NCBI GenBank assembly: GCA_012845835.1 | Contig: JABAKD010000011.1 | Location: forward strand, 2,658,501-2,722,500 | From: Undaria pinnatifida | Lineage: Eukaryota; Sar; Phaeophyceae; Laminariales; Alariaceae | Direction of reading: 5' to 3' | DNA length: 64,000 nucleotides | In this document: positions 1-11,889 of the stretch, in pieces | How positions within the stretch are numbered: the stretch's first letter is position 1 | How the letters are laid out: each line of letters starts with the position of its first letter | The notes under the pieces: generated by a model | Database searches by the model: none | Told to the model about the DNA's origin: nothing | The model's input: the letters and a program-made list of their open reading frames with translations, nothing else | Position numbers and translations under genes: made by a program

Positions 1-2055
1 CCCGACCCGATCGCAGATTGGGCATGAGGACGCCGCAGTGTTCAGAGCCTCGCAAGTAGGTTCAAGTTGGGGTGAAGGAAGAGGGGGGACAGGCCGAGAT
101 GAGGCGGCGGCGGTGGCGGTGGTGGTCATGGCGGTGGTAGTGGCCATGGTGGAGTGGTGGCGTAGTGTGTTTTGGGGGGGGTCAACGAGTGTCGAGACGG
201 GGGAAATCTGCCACAAGGATCCATGCCACCGTCACCTACCGCCACCTTCATCGCTGTCGCTGCTGCTGTCGCTGTCGGCACTTACGCCGGTATTATTTCC
301 TTTAGAACTACACCTACGATTTGGGAACTAATCACTTGGAAATTGACTAGGATAATTTTTTGTCACCAAGCACGAAGCGGATTATCGCTTTTGCTTGGGA
401 AACAACAGAAATGACGGCCTTACCTGCATAACGATTCGCGACATGAAAAGCCTGCCAGGCATATACAAATGGCAAATTTTGTCACCAAGGCGATACAACT
501 GTTTGCGTGTGTGTTGTCTTCACAATAACCAGATTTGTCAACCCAACGACATTTAGCACACCGAGTGTCCGTCCTGATCCTTGTGTGTTGGTCACAAATC
601 ACGTGCTTACCTGCTGCTGCGAGTGCTCCGGCTCCGGCTACGCCCGCTGCTGCTGCTGGCGCTACTGGGCGGGCTTCGGGATCTGCTCCTCGACCGCCGC
701 CTGAAACACAAAACGAAGAAAGTACCAAAACGAACAAGATACGTACATGAATAGGAGTGGTGTACAGTCGTGGTACCGCTGGTGGTGGAGTGATAGTGGT
801 GGTGGTGATAGTGATAAGTGGTGGTGGGGTGGTGGTGGTCGTAGCGATGGTGGTGGTAATGGTGGTGGAGGTGTTGTTGTTGGTGGTGTTGGTGGTGATG
901 GTGTTGGTGTTGGTGGGGTTGGTGTTGGTGACAGTGACGGCGGTGTTAGTGGTCGTGGTGGTGGCGGTGGTAGTGGTGGTGGTAGTCGTGGTGGTGGTAG
1001 TGATAGTGGTGATGTGGTGGTGGTGGAAAATTGTCAAGGGTGGTCGCGGCGGCGGCGGTGACGGTGATAGTGTTGACGGAAGGGACGTCAAAAAGAGCAC
1101 TCCGCTCATGGCCTAATGGCGCAAAGCCTGTATTTTAGGGCGTGCAACACGAAACCCCGCAGACTCGTGCTGGAATGCTTGCTAAGCGGAATAAAACGTC
1201 TTCAGCGCACCACGAACGCCTCGTCAACCAAGGTAGGGGGGCAAACAAACCGCTCTCTCACGTGCGTTTTCCGCCATACACCATCGATCACCAAAAGTGA
1301 ACAATACACCAAGTATGCATACTTGGTACCAACCATCCATAACCAAAAACGGGGTATGTATGTATACCTGGTACTTGATACGCCTTTCGCGTAAAAGTCA
1401 TAGAAGAAGCGCCTCTCCGAAGTCGAAGTTTACCACCCAACACACCAAGACTACACCAACAAAACAACGTGGGCGTCACAAACGAGAGGTGGGGTGGGGG
1501 GGAGGGGTAACGAAAACGCCGGCTGCCTGGCAACGGTTTTCCGCACGTATCCAACCGCCCCTCGTGGCCAGCAGCAGTTGCATCACGAGCGGTGGTTACA
1601 GTTTGGGTGTCAAATAGAAACGAGGGCGAACATCAGGGCTGTTAGTTGGCCAACCGTAGATCGCCGACTACAGTAGTTACTAGCTGGCTAGGTATTGCAG
1701 TTCGGGCTTGCGACATCTTGAGCATTTTTTCTGCGTTTTCTTGCATCTGCCCGGTGCGTTTATTGCTCGTCATGTGTTTTACATCGAGAAAGGCTATTAA
1801 TAGCCAGCTAATTGACCTACACCGCCACTCAATCAACAACTACCCGTCACGCCGAGCCAACCAACAGCCTACCGAACACTTATCGGCAGGTTTGGAGGGC
1901 GAGAGACGAAAAAAACCGAGCTCGGTGGAAACCCATGGACGCCAATACAATGAAACTACAAGGGGTCAGGCACGACCCAACTCAGCAGCTAAAAGGCTGT
2001 GTGTACCAAGACGCCAACATGTCCGCAAAAATCTGAAATCTTACATCTACAAAAG
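1..2055. other. no gene recognised; codon-repeat and AT-mixed sequence
   Basis: Open frames here are short or low-complexity. A run at 617-705 reads Ala/Pro-rich on the + strand, and 771-1068 is a GGT-type microsatellite. The first 54 bases read openly up to a GT, so they could be an exon end cut by the window edge, but nothing recognisable supports that. I see no RNA gene or conserved protein. Confidence 0.5.
771..1068. repeat. imperfect (GGT)n microsatellite
   Basis: About 300 bases of interrupted GGT/GTG triplets. The open frames on both strands (Val/Gly runs on +, Thr runs on -) are by-products of the repeat and not evidence of a gene. Confidence 0.9.
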
Positions 2056-2060
2056 CACCA

Positions 2061-2273
2061 GGGCTTTTCACAGGTCATGACACGGCCCACGGGTCGGGTC
2101 AACAATGGGGTTTCAAAAACTCCCGAGTCGAGTCGGGTCGGGTCAGGTGATGTTCGCAATTTTACGGGTCGGGTTTGAGTCGGATCAGAAGGCTTGCAAA
2201 TGTCACCGGTCGAGCCGGGTCACCCTGATCCGATCCGACCCGCGAGAAGCGATCTGACCCGTGAAAAGTCCTA
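2061..2273. mobile_element. MITE-like element, GGGTCGGGTC family, copy 1
   Basis: An element of about 210 bp with inverted ends: the left end reads GGGCTTTTCACAGGTCA and the right end is the inverse of GGACTTTTCACGGGTCAG. The interior is packed with GGGTC/GACCC motifs. Related copies lie at 5442-5633 and 11051-11245. No open frame of note, so it is a non-autonomous DNA-transposon-like repeat; the superfamily is not assigned. Confidence 0.65.
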
Positions 2274-2555
2274 CAAGCGACGGGCGGCAAGATAGGCATG
2301 GCCAGGTAGACCAATTTCTGTACTTGACCAAGTCTTCGTTTTAAAGAACACACGTCCACAAACGCGCGGAGTCAGATACAAAGACCCAGAACTCCGACAC
2401 ATTACGCTCATTGTCATCCCGCGGTAGCGGTGCAGCAGATTCTAAGAAATTTCTTAGCTCCCAGCATGAAGAACTAGCTCAATATCAACATCACCCGAGA
2501 CAAGACTTCGAAGACATCAGTTCGCGCAACACAACCAGCACTTTCATGCGCTAGC

Positions 2556-2843
2556 CCTAAAACAAACATACTCGTATAAAGATCATCCTAACCGGTGGTT
2601 TCACACTCTCAACAGGTCAGAAACATGTTGAGAAACGTTTGCCCCCAAAACTGCAACACCTGCCGCGGGATAACGCAGTCCCTGCCGTGACTGCTAGCTG
2701 ACTAACAACCAAGTCGGCGACTAAGAGCCAGTCAGCTCACAGCCCTACAACAGAATGGCATTCCGCAGTGTATGATGTGCAACCCAAGGGTGTGTTGCCC
2801 TACTGACAACTCAAAAGACCGTCGCTGGGTGATGGTCATTTGA
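2556..2843. repeat. 288-bp tandem duplication, unit 1
   Basis: Begins CCTAAAACAAACATACTCG and ends GGTCATTTGA. It is followed without a gap by unit 2. The two units differ at only about two positions (a C/A near base 60 of the unit and an A/C in the CAACCA[A/C]GTCGG stretch), which implies a recent event. No protein or RNA function is visible. Confidence 0.95.
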
Positions 2844-3131
2844 CCTAAAACAAACATACTCGTATAAAGATCATCCTAACCGGTGGTTTCACACTATCAA
2901 CAGGTCAGAAACATGTTGAGAAACGTTTGCCCCCAAAACTGCAACACCTGCCGCGGGATAACGCAGTCCCTGCCGTGACTGCTAGCTGACTAACAACCAC
3001 GTCGGCGACTAAGAGCCAGTCAGCTCACAGCCCTACAACAGAATGGCATTCCGCAGTGTATGATGTGCAACCCAAGGGTGTGTTGCCCTACTGACAACTC
3101 AAAAGACCGTCGCTGGGTGATGGTCATTTGA
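2844..3131. repeat. 288-bp tandem duplication, unit 2
   Basis: Near-identical head-to-tail copy of 2556-2843 with the same length and orientation. The following sequence (TATTAAACAAAGG) no longer matches the unit start, so there are two units only. Confidence 0.95.
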
Positions 3132-4209
3132 TATTAAACAAAGGGCAAATCTAGCGACTTGACAGTCCGCAGCTGGTTCAACATTTGAACAACTCTGCTG
3201 CCTAGAGCATAACTCATACCTGGTACCTGGTAGTTCGCAACTAGAGCTTGATAGTTCACATCGGTAGTTCGCAGCTTAATAGTTCATAGCCCGCAGCTTT
3301 TAAGATTGTAAAAACTCTGCTGATTATAATAGAGCTGTGCGCTGAGTTTCCAACTGGCCACTTCTGTAGTTGGACAGGTATTAAACCTTTGTAGCGGTCA
3401 TTTGCAGAAGTCTGCTTTCTTGCATCTGACGCGTGATACGAAAGAGGTAGCAATTTTCGGCTGAAACGTTTTCAGAGCGACGGGGCTTCTTACCTCAAAT
3501 TTGTCGGAATTTCATTCTTTTTTTCGCAACAATTTCGTTGAACACCTAGGCCATGGGATGTTTCTTTGGGTGGCTCGGTATTTATTGTTTCTCTCCACAT
3601 CACTTGATGGGAGAGGTAGAGAGCTCCTCATGTGAGGAACCTCAGAAAAAAAAACGTGCACCTCTATCGTACTACTAATATAAGTAGCATCCGTTATCCG
3701 GCTCATGCGTTTGCGGCTCGCTCATGTGGGTTGTATCGAGAAAAGGCTACAGTCTGTTGGTTTGCAACCTTCGCCTCCCGACCAACAACTATCTAGTAAT
3801 TGGTAGCCGTCAAGTCCGGCCGATCCACAGCGTCACCATGGGAAGTCTCGAGAAAGAGCATGTGCTTAAATGTAAACCCTTTGACACTTCAAAGAGGACA
3901 AAAAGCGTCGAAAAACAGAAAGACGAATGCAGCGTCCGCACACGAATCCGCTACTACAGGGGAAAACAGTAATCAGGACCAATAGATGAGTAGCAAAACC
4001 ATGGCGACATACATATAGAGTGACTGGAGCCTGTCCGGCGACCACGGACTTGATTATGCGAGTTAATGTGAGAACAACAACCACAACAACCACAACAACA
4101 ACAACAATAACCACAACAACATACCAGGTACAGGTTTTTGCGGGATCATGAGTTCAGGCTAATACGGTCCTCGGTAATAGGGTAGACGGCGTGTCAGAAA
4201 GTGCAACAT
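3132..4209. other. no gene recognised
   Basis: Mixed sequence with several short open frames on both strands and a CAA/CAC microsatellite at about 4077-4123. Part of 3170-3480 resembles 33160-33360 (the stretch around 'GGCTGAAACG.TTC..' followed by 'GACGGGGCTTCTTA'), so it is probably dispersed repeat. Confidence 0.45.
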
Positions 4210-4294
4210 AACGCCTTAACAACGGAAAGCCCATTTTCGGGAACAATTTCCTTGGAATTAGTGTATGGAGGGGTTCGGCTCTTAAAGGGGTTGG
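4210..4294. mobile_element. short TTAA-ended MITE, copy 1 (degenerate)
   Basis: Member of the roughly 89-bp family best seen at 9061-9149 and 58154-58242. It keeps the CGCCTTAACAAC start, the TTGGAATTAGTGTA core and the AAAGGGGTT end, but its terminal TTAA motifs are eroded. Confidence 0.7.
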
Positions 4295-5104
4295 AGAGAT
4301 GTACTGCTGACGCGCATCAAGCATGACGATACTTGTGTCTGCTGCCCGCTCCTCCTGGGCGACCTGTAAAACCGCACTTCTCGTGATGGCCCTGGGCCCC
4401 CAAGAAAGGGACCGGCGGAGAGCGACTTACTGTAGTAACACGATAAGTCCGGTCTTACGAATCACCTAGGACGAGCATGTTGCAGCATAAGCCATCACCA
4501 TGTTGCTTGCGAGTGTGTGGCACAGCTCCTTACATGGCAGGGCAATTCGGCCACAAACCCTACCCCCCGGCAGCAGCTCGGTCTGCTTTTGTGTGGACTA
4601 GATGGCGCAAAATCGTCAAAACAATCCGACATGCTTTCCCTCCGAACCCCGAAAGGGTCGAGTCGGCAATCATCTACCGTGCAACCAACCTGGTGTAGCT
4701 ATAGCATCAGGCTGTAAAATCACGCAAAATAAACCTAAGCGTCTCCATACTATCCGAAAGCCTGCTTAGAGTAGTGGGAAAACAAAAATCGTTTGGGTCT
4801 CACTTCATTGTCTATAAATAAGAGTGTCTCATATCTCTCAATTTTTGACAGAAACCTGTGCGCGCACGCCTCCTTTTCAAGGAAACCCAGGGGAAATTTT
4901 ACGAGAACCATGTTCAGCTACAAAGGGGGGCGGAACAAACGTTGCACTTCTGCCCAACCCACTCTGAAACACGCCTCTGCGACGACCAATACCGGGGGGG
5001 AAGAGGGGTGCGGAAGAGGCAACGCACCCTTGTACATCAGGCGCACTCTCACGCCAGGTACTGCCCAGCACACAACAGCATCGGTATGTGATCTGCGATA
5101 CCTA

Positions 5105-5280
5105 CAGCAGAGGTCCCCCAGCAAGGCGGTTGCGTGCCAGAGCAATATGACCGCCTTATCGGTGGAAGCCGCCTTCTTGCATTCCACATAACGATTTCCC
5201 AGTCGCGCCAAGCAATTTTCACCGCGGTTTATCGGGATACCGCCATAGTTCAGACCGCTTTATTGGGAGGACTCCTACCG
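5105..5280. mobile_element. foldback element, GGCGGTCTGA family, degenerate copy
   Basis: The left end reads AGAGGTCCCCCAGCAAGGCGG and the right end is an inverse form (CAGACCGCTTTATTGGGAGG). It is a shorter, more diverged relative of 7663-8018. Confidence 0.55.
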
Positions 5281-5441
5281 CAACACCAAACTGCATCACA
5301 CCCGTTACGAGTGCTCCACCCCTAGAGATGCCTAAGAGTGAAAAAAAAACGTCGACAACAAAACGCCTCCACCGCATCAACAACACCCAGGTCAACACAC
5401 ACCCTTGAACGAATTTCAAAAGAGTTTTTTCTTCAGGGTTT

Positions 5442-5633
5442 CAGAGTTTTTTACGGGTCATAAACCGTCCCGCGGGTCGGATCAGAAGGACTGCAAAATA
5501 TCGCGGGTCCGGTAGGGAGGTATTCAACACCTCATGGCACAGATCGAATCGAGAGCTTTTCAAATCTCACCGGTCGGGACGGGTCATCCTGACCCCGACC
5601 CGCCAGAAACGACCTGACCCGTGAAAAACCTTG
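5442..5633. mobile_element. MITE-like element, GGGTCGGGTC family, copy 2
   Basis: Inverted ends GTTTTTTACGGGTCA and TGACCCGTGAAAAAC enclose GGGTCGGATCAG-type motifs shared with 2061-2273. About 190 bp and non-coding. Confidence 0.65.
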
Positions 5634-5639
5634 ATTCTT

Positions 5640-6240
5640 CGGCAACAGGGAGAGAGCGCAAACGCCGATCAACGCGTCTATGGAGAGATCTGCTCGATGA
5701 GATCTTCCACAAGCCGCCATTGTTGCTGCGTGTCTTCCTCCGGTTTTGGACAAAAATTGGCTCTGAAAATCATCGCGGGGTGTGTTACCGACGAGACCTT
5801 CTTCCAAAACCGCCACTTCCGGTGCGTATGGCCTTCTGGTTTTGAAGGTTTTTTTTCCAAAAGCCGCCATTTTGCTGCGTGCGCCACTCTGGTCTTGGAT
5901 AAAAGCCGACTTTGAAAAACAAAGCAGGGTGCGTGGTATCGACGAAGTCTTATATTTGCAAAGGTGCCATGTTTGTTGCGTGCGATCCTTTGGTTTTTGC
6001 TTGTTTTTTTATCCTCCGGCGGATGGGGAAAAATAAAGCTCAACCTCACCACACTTCCACGTGTTGTCACACATGTCGTGTCAATTTAACTCAATTGTAT
6101 TCGCAATCCAGTTGGTTTGGGACAAAATCGGCGCTGAAATCCATCGCAGGGGGTGGGTATGCGTTATCTTGCGTGATACACGGTACCAACGCCACAATGA
6201 GGCCACGCCAATTCGAGGTAGGTTGTCCGAAAACATTAAA
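5640..6240. repeat. degenerate tandem repeat around TTTTGGA[C/T]AAAA
   Basis: Three or four diverged units of roughly 120-180 bp carry the pattern 'AAAAGCCGCCATTTTGCTGCG ... TTTTGGATAAAA ... GACTTTGAAA ... GGGTG'. A related unit lies at 13180-13340, and a weaker one at 6890-7080. Frames on both strands are open for short stretches only; no protein was recognised. Confidence 0.5.
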
Positions 6241-6484
6241 AAAACATGAGTGTATTTCTAAAGGGGTTATGGCAACGACCACACGAGGCAGCAGCATGGT
6301 CGCTGGAGTCTGAGCCTCGTCTATTAAAAGACAGTGTCCGGACGATGCGTGTTGTCTTCACATTGAACCGTTATTTCTACCCAACGACAACAATACACCC
6401 AATGTCCGCGCTACTTCTTCACTGCATTTTTTTTCCTACTCTATTTCTAAGTAGTTCATCTCCAAAACATGTACACCTCGCACA

Positions 6485-6735
6485 GATCACGATCCAGATC
6501 ATCTAGACCAGCTAAATTTTACACCTGTCGGCATGGTACTACTTGTTGTGCAGGATCTGTGCCGTAAAGATCCAACCCAGGAAATAAGTGCTACATCATT
6601 CAGATCATCCGGCTCTCACCCGGCACATGATCCGATATATAGGCCATGCAGATCATACTCGTAGACCAGCGATCTGTCTGCCCTAAAAGACACAGATCAC
6701 ACAGGTCGTTATTAGGGATCTGATCTGTTCGATTT
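6485..6735. repeat. dispersed GATCTAGATG-rich repeat, copy 1
   Basis: About 240 bp sharing GTGCAGGATCTGTG, GATCCAACCCAGGAAA, CGGCTCTCACCCGGC and AAAGACACAGATCACA with 45850-46090. Inverted relatives are at 8100-8350 and 48515-48745. No terminal repeats or open frame that I can define; an unclassified repeat family. Confidence 0.7.
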
Positions 6736-7375
6736 GGGCAAATGCATCACGCGTGCAGAAGCATACTACTCGAGCTGCTGGGCGATCACGCTGAACAACT
6801 ACCGTATATCAACACGCAAGATAACACCCCCTTTGGGATGCACTATTTCCGGGCCGACCAACCCTCAGACAAGGGGATCACACACAACCGAAAATGGTGG
6901 CTTTGGCAAGCTATCGTCGATATCTTTCCAAAAAAGCACCAGTCGGCGTTTGCAGCCCCCACCCCCCCACCCTCCCGTCGTCGAGAAAGTTATGTCGGAA
7001 AATCGCCCAACGTGGAGTGATATCTTCGCCTTGGTTACGGTGTTAAGACCGACCTCGCCATTGTTTCGGCTATACATCCCAAAAAGGTCTCGAGAGTTGG
7101 CTGACGATAAGTTGCCGACCGGTCACGAGGTGGGTAGGAAAAACGGCTAGCTGCGCGGAGAAACTTGAAGACTTCTGCGTTTTCGTATGTCACAGCTACT
7201 TGTAGCTGTGTGGAGAAATTTGAGGACTTCTGCGTATCCGGCCGGTGCGGTTGTGGGGCGGAATGTGATTTATACAGTATCTACCAAGACTTGAGTCAGC
7301 TGGTTGGCCTACTTCGCCCTTCAATTACTAACTAGCCCTCAAGTCAAGTCCAGTCAACTCACAGCCATAAAAGGG

Positions 7376-7560
7376 CCAAGGGCCACATGCTGTCGTGGGG
7401 GAGACTTAGGGAGAGGAGAGAGGGGGCGGGGGTACTCGTTTCATGCGAAGCTGTGCGAAGTCGTATGACCATAGACCCTCGCATCCCTTCGATCCCGAGC
7501 GGAGCATGTGGGGTTTCCACCGGCCAGGCATTGAGGGCGTGCAGGGGGGGGGGGGTACCG
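7376..7560. repeat. dispersed repeat, CATAGACCCTCGCATCCC family, copy 1
   Basis: Contains TCGTATGACCATAGACCCTC, a stretch shared with 29736-29957 (inverted), 55436-55560 and 60790-60965. Partial relatives occur at 30232-30300 and 42218-42275. Non-coding and superfamily unknown. Confidence 0.65.
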
Positions 7561-7662
7561 GCAGTCTGAGCATTCGAGGAGAGCGCGCTACGAAACATCA
7601 ACGCCAACAGTATACAGCTGCAAGTTGGTGGACTTGGCAACTAGGTTTGAGTTGGGTGGCAG

Positions 7663-8018
7663 AGTAACAACGGTAGAGGTCCCCCAACAAGGCGGTCTGA
7701 ATAAGGCGATGTTCCAATACTAGGCAGTCAAAATCGATTGGCGCAACTGGGGAATTGCGCCCAAAAACAGGAATTAATACGGCGGCTTCCCCCAACAAGG
7801 CGCTCGCATTTTGCTCTGGTACACGACCGCCTTACTTGGACTCCTACTGGCTCTGACTTATGGCATCCACTACTAAGAAAGCCACATAACGAGCCGCAAA
7901 CACGCCAGCCAGACGCAAAGACGCCGAACTTCGGAACTTACCGCGCGCTAGCCAAATACTACCTAGTCGGCGACTTGCATACCTCAGACCGCCTTATTGG
8001 GGGACCCCTAGGGTTACT
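7663..8018. mobile_element. foldback/MITE element with about 36-bp inverted ends
   Basis: The left end (AGTAAC, then GGTCCCCCAACAAGGCGGTC) is matched in inverse by the right end (GACCGCCTTATTGGGGGACC, then GTTACT). This gives roughly 36-bp terminal inverted repeats with few mismatches around 280 bp of non-coding interior, in which a third partial end lies near 7790. No target duplication is obvious. Confidence 0.75.
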
Positions 8019-8099
8019 GTATATGACGACTGCCGTACAGCACCGGCCGCACGAAGCCCACGATGCTGGGGAAGGGGACGCATCTGACCTAGAATGAAC

Positions 8100-8350
8100 C
8101 ACACGCCGAGCAGATCACCTATCCCCACCAGATGACCTGAATCTTCAGGGGCGATCTGCAAAGTCTAGCTCATGTTACCGGGTGGGAGCCGTATGATCTG
8201 CACGATCTACTATGATAATAGCAAGTGTTTCCTTGGTTGGATCTGTTCTCTGAGATGTACAGGTCCTGCACAACACCTCATAACGGCAGACACAGGATCT
8301 ACTATAGATGATCTAGATGGTCTAGATGACCTGATTATCTCTAGATGGTA
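8100..8350. repeat. dispersed GATCTAGATG-rich repeat, copy 2 (inverted)
   Basis: Shares GTTACCGGGTGGG, CCTTGGTTGGATCTGTTCTC and the GATGATCTAGATGG end with 48515-48745, in the same orientation. It is the reverse complement of the 6485 and 45850 copies. Confidence 0.7.
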
Positions 8351-8747
8351 ACCTGTCTGTCCGAGGTGACCAATGTACGTACACAGCTAGCTGTACGACA
8401 CACCAGCGGAATGCCGCCCGCCATAGATCCTAGACGCTCGACAGCACACTCGTTCTACGGCCGCCATACATGTGACCACAAAATTCGTATCTCTCCAGCA
8501 TAAAAAATAAGCACGGTCACTGGGTGTACTGATGTTGGGTAGAAAGAACGGCCTAACGTGAAAGCAACACGCATGTGGGTTCCAAGAGGACGGAGTCTTA
8601 GCACAATGGACACATACATAACGGCTATAAATGCGAGGACTGAAGACAACACACAAGGGACAACTGGACACATTCCCCGACTGTACATTGTCCTGTTCAC
8701 AGCTGACCCTAACAAAGACCCCGGGGGGGCGGGGTGCTTACTAGTAG

Positions 8748-9025
8748 GGTGTTTGCGACTTCCAAACTCTGTTGGGTTGGATAACAGGTAAAGGTGTTTT
8801 TGAAACCGACAAGCGTCATAAACCCAAGGTCAATCCAACCCATGAAAAAAAATGGGTTTGAATGTCAAAAAAATGGTAGGAAAACATATTTCTAACCTAC
8901 CTTTTCGCCAGTTTTTCGTGGGTTGGGTTGGCCTTGGACTTTGACGTTCGACGGCGGTTTCAATATAATATTAAATGTTTCCCTACCCAACTCCTACCCA
9001 ACCAATTTTGGAGTTCGCAAACGCC
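8748..9025. mobile_element. TIR element, GTGTTTGCGA family
   Basis: The left end GGTGTTTGCGACTTCCAAA and the right end TTTGGAGTTCGCAAACGCC form imperfect inverted repeats of about 20 bp. The interior carries inverted GGGTTGGGTTGG/CCAACCCA blocks. Diverged relatives are at 27415-27713 and 33958-34178, and the ends resemble those of the larger element at 38211-39450. Non-coding, so probably a non-autonomous DNA transposon. Confidence 0.7.
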
Positions 9026-9060
9026 GCACCGTAGAGTTTTGGGCGTGTAGCGTGGTGAGC

Positions 9061-9149
9061 TTAACGCCTTAACAACTGGAAACCCGTTTCTGGGGTAAAA
9101 TGACTTGGAATTAGTATAGGGAGGGGTTTGGGGGCTCTACAGGGGTTAA
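9061..9149. mobile_element. 89-bp TTAA-flanked MITE
   Basis: Exactly bounded by TTAA on both sides. One end reads TTAACGCCTTAACAACTGG; the other is the inverse of TTAACCCCTGTAGAGCC. The core includes CTTGGAATTAGTATAGGGAG. At least six further copies in both orientations occur here (11418, 33648, 45267, 58154 and 58477, with a decayed one at 4210). TTAA target sites and ends beginning CCC are typical of piggyBac-type elements, so a piggyBac-derived MITE is a reasonable inference. Confidence 0.75.
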
Positions 9150-9689
9150 GCTTTGAATTTCCCCATCCGCCGGAGGGTATATATTGAAATAAGGTTCTAA
9201 CCAAACCCTGCATGCACCTTGTACGCTCAATTCGGCATCTGGTGGAAACTTTACTTCGGGAAGAGCGGCTGAAATCCCCCCAGCAACTAAAGTTGACGTC
9301 GGCGGCTGACTTTACTCGTGCATCAACAACTGTTGTAACCCCTTTCGGACTCAAAAGAGAAGCAATGTCGAAAATAAAACGATCACCACACCATCGGGCA
9401 CGCCAAGCAGCCATTTCTGCTGGAGTAGGGGTTTCACGCAAAGCACAACGTAGGGAGACGCGCGCGCAGGGTGATGCTGCTCGTTCTGTGCTGCCGTTGA
9501 TACGCCCGCACTTCACGTTTATTATCTCGCCATATCTGCGGCCAATCAGGCTTAATAGTACCGACGCAAAATAGTTTTACAAAAATATCAATACCTAACT
9601 TCACGTTGGCGGCTGACTTCACGATGCCTGGTAGTACCTTATATGAGTGTCTAATCTCCCTAAACCTACCGATACCACTAGTCTTGTGA

Positions 9690-9800
9690 TCGTCTTGAGA
9701 AAAAATGAAATTATTTTTCAGCTGTGTGTTTCAGTCAAAAACTCATCCTTGCAAGCTGCGTGTGGTACTTCGATCGCGCGTGTCACGTGGTGTGTCATAT
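9690..9800 (-). repeat. solo copy of the 'CTTGCAAGCTGYGTG / GATCGCGCG' repeat
   Basis: Contains ACTCATCCTTGCAAGCTGCG and TCGATCGCGCGTGTCACG, the signature of the repeat complex at 17.7-22.1 kb. Similar solo pieces lie at 33862-33945, 44286-44330, 45205-45265 and 61700-61760. Confidence 0.6.
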
Positions 9801-11050
9801 ATATGAATATTTTTTACGGTTAATTCTACGCACCAGGTAACCAACACCAGCAGATAAGTGCTAATAGCAGAGCTCTCGTTAGAGCTGATAGCTTCTCTGT
9901 TCCTCCAAACCAAGCCTCGTATGGACTCCTGTTTGGCGGTATGAAAAAAGAATGCAGCCATAGACTACAGCCACAGCAGTCACGGCCCATTGCACCAAGC
10001 AACCCCAACGCCAGCCAACTTAAGTAAGAAACCTGGGCTCTATATTTATATTTTCACACTGTCATCACCACTGGTCCTAGGATCGCTGTTTCGTTTGTTC
10101 TCCCCCGGAATCTTCCAGCAGTCTCGATTCAACCTTTCGACCTGACATAACGAAACTAAACGACAAACCTAGCCGGCAACTACAGCATCGCCAACACCAA
10201 GCACCCCGGATTTGCTCGGGTCGGGCGTGTGTCCGCGACACCCAAACCGCAACAAAAGGAGGTGCACGGCACGCGCGCAACATGATGAGGCTTGTACTCA
10301 GATATTGTTTGCACGCTCCCCGAACAAGGCTGATAAGGCCTCGCTTCTCGCTTTCTGTAAAGGTTGCTAGATTTCGGTCCCGCAAGGGTTACAGTAACAA
10401 AAAACCCTCTTGGCAAGTAAACCTTAGGGACGCAGGTACAACGACCAAACATACAACAACATTGAGAAAAGCACGGTCTCTCACCTATCGCCGCTCAGGG
10501 TGGGCGTTTTCCAGCACGAGCAATGCGTATCATGCTGGGGTCGTAATGAACAAGTCCTCGTAAAAAAGTTCCCAGGATTTGCGCACAGGTACAGTATATA
10601 CCGCCAGCAGTTCACTATGATACCGGCAGAAATGTCTATCTACTGATTGAGCCTGCCAGTAGGTCGCCAGAAGATTTTAGATAGAACGCGTACGTCTAAA
10701 AAACACGCCATATTTCATAACGGAAACCCATGTAAGTGAGTGCCGGTAGGAGAGAGGAGAGCTCGCGTCCCTCGAACACAGTATAACATGAACCCTCAGG
10801 TAGTTGACTACGCGTCGACGGCTGATGTTATACCTTTTCAAAATATGTTTGCTGATAGTCAGTATAGACTAACGTCTACTGGTTGAAATTATCAGCGCGC
10901 AGCCCCAGTAGCTCCAGCATATACTATAACCAGAATCCTATATCCCCGCAGCGCCGGGTTGCGACGCGAGGTTGGTGCTGTAATCCTTAGGGCTGCAGGT
11001 TGGCTGACAAATTATTAGTAACTCATAGATAAGCCGCCGACCAGCTATTA

Positions 11051-11245
11051 CCAAGGATTTTCACGGGTCAGGCCAAGTCAGGGCAACCCATCCCAACCCG
11101 CGAGATTTGAAAGCTTCCTGACGCAACCCGACCCGTCCCGTGATGTCAAACACCTCTTGACCCGACGCCACTCGACCCGCCATATTGTGATAACCTCCTG
11201 GCATGATCCGCGGCGGGTCGGGTCATGACCAGTGAAAAGCCCTGG
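11051..11245. mobile_element. MITE-like element, GGGTCGGGTC family, copy 3
   Basis: Inverted ends CCAAGGATTTTCACGGGTCA and TGACCAGTGAAAAGCCCTGG around a GACCCG-rich interior; about 195 bp. This copy has the clearest ends of the three. Confidence 0.75.
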
Positions 11246-11417
11246 TTATTAGTTGGCTAGGTATTATACCGGTCAGTTGCGACAGGAAACTTTGGGGAGT
11301 TTTGCGTCGATGCATCTGACTCGCGCGCTTTTGGCGCGGCGGGTGTTTTTCGGTGGGATTAACAGTGACTTAGGTCAGTTTGTTGGCCTACTTCTCCACC
11401 CAACTGTAACAACCAAA

Positions 11418-11505
11418 AACCCTTTCACAGCGCCCAAACGCCTCCCTATACTAAATCCAAGCAATTTTTTCCCCCAAAACGGGTTTCCAGTTGCACAGGG
11501 GTTAA
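11418..11505. mobile_element. TTAA MITE, inverted copy
   Basis: Reverse-complement member of the 89-bp family: CCTCCCTATACTAAATCCAA, then GGGTTTCCAGTTG, ending GGGGTTAA. Confidence 0.7.
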
Positions 11506-11889
11506 TGCTAATGGCCGTCAACTCCAGCCACTCTCGCAACCCGGGCAATCGTCTTTATTTTGTCCCTTTTCGCCTACGATCAAGTACCTAAAGGGTTCGC
11601 ATATAGTGCCTGGGCTCGTGTATCCATCTCACGTCGTGCCTTCTGCCTTCGCCGAGTGTTTAGTCAAGACCAAAAAGCGCTCTAAGTTTGGCAAACACCA
11701 GTATTACTCAGCATTAACGCAGCGTCGATAGTTTTTCGCAGGGTTTGATATCATACCAGGTTGGTACTGGTATGATTATTTTCGTTGCTTTGTTGCCGCC
11801 GATGTCGGCACGATTCTGAACACGATGAGTAGTACACCATGAGTGCTTGGGTGCGACGACAAGTAACTGCAGTCTGGAGCAGGAGAAGA

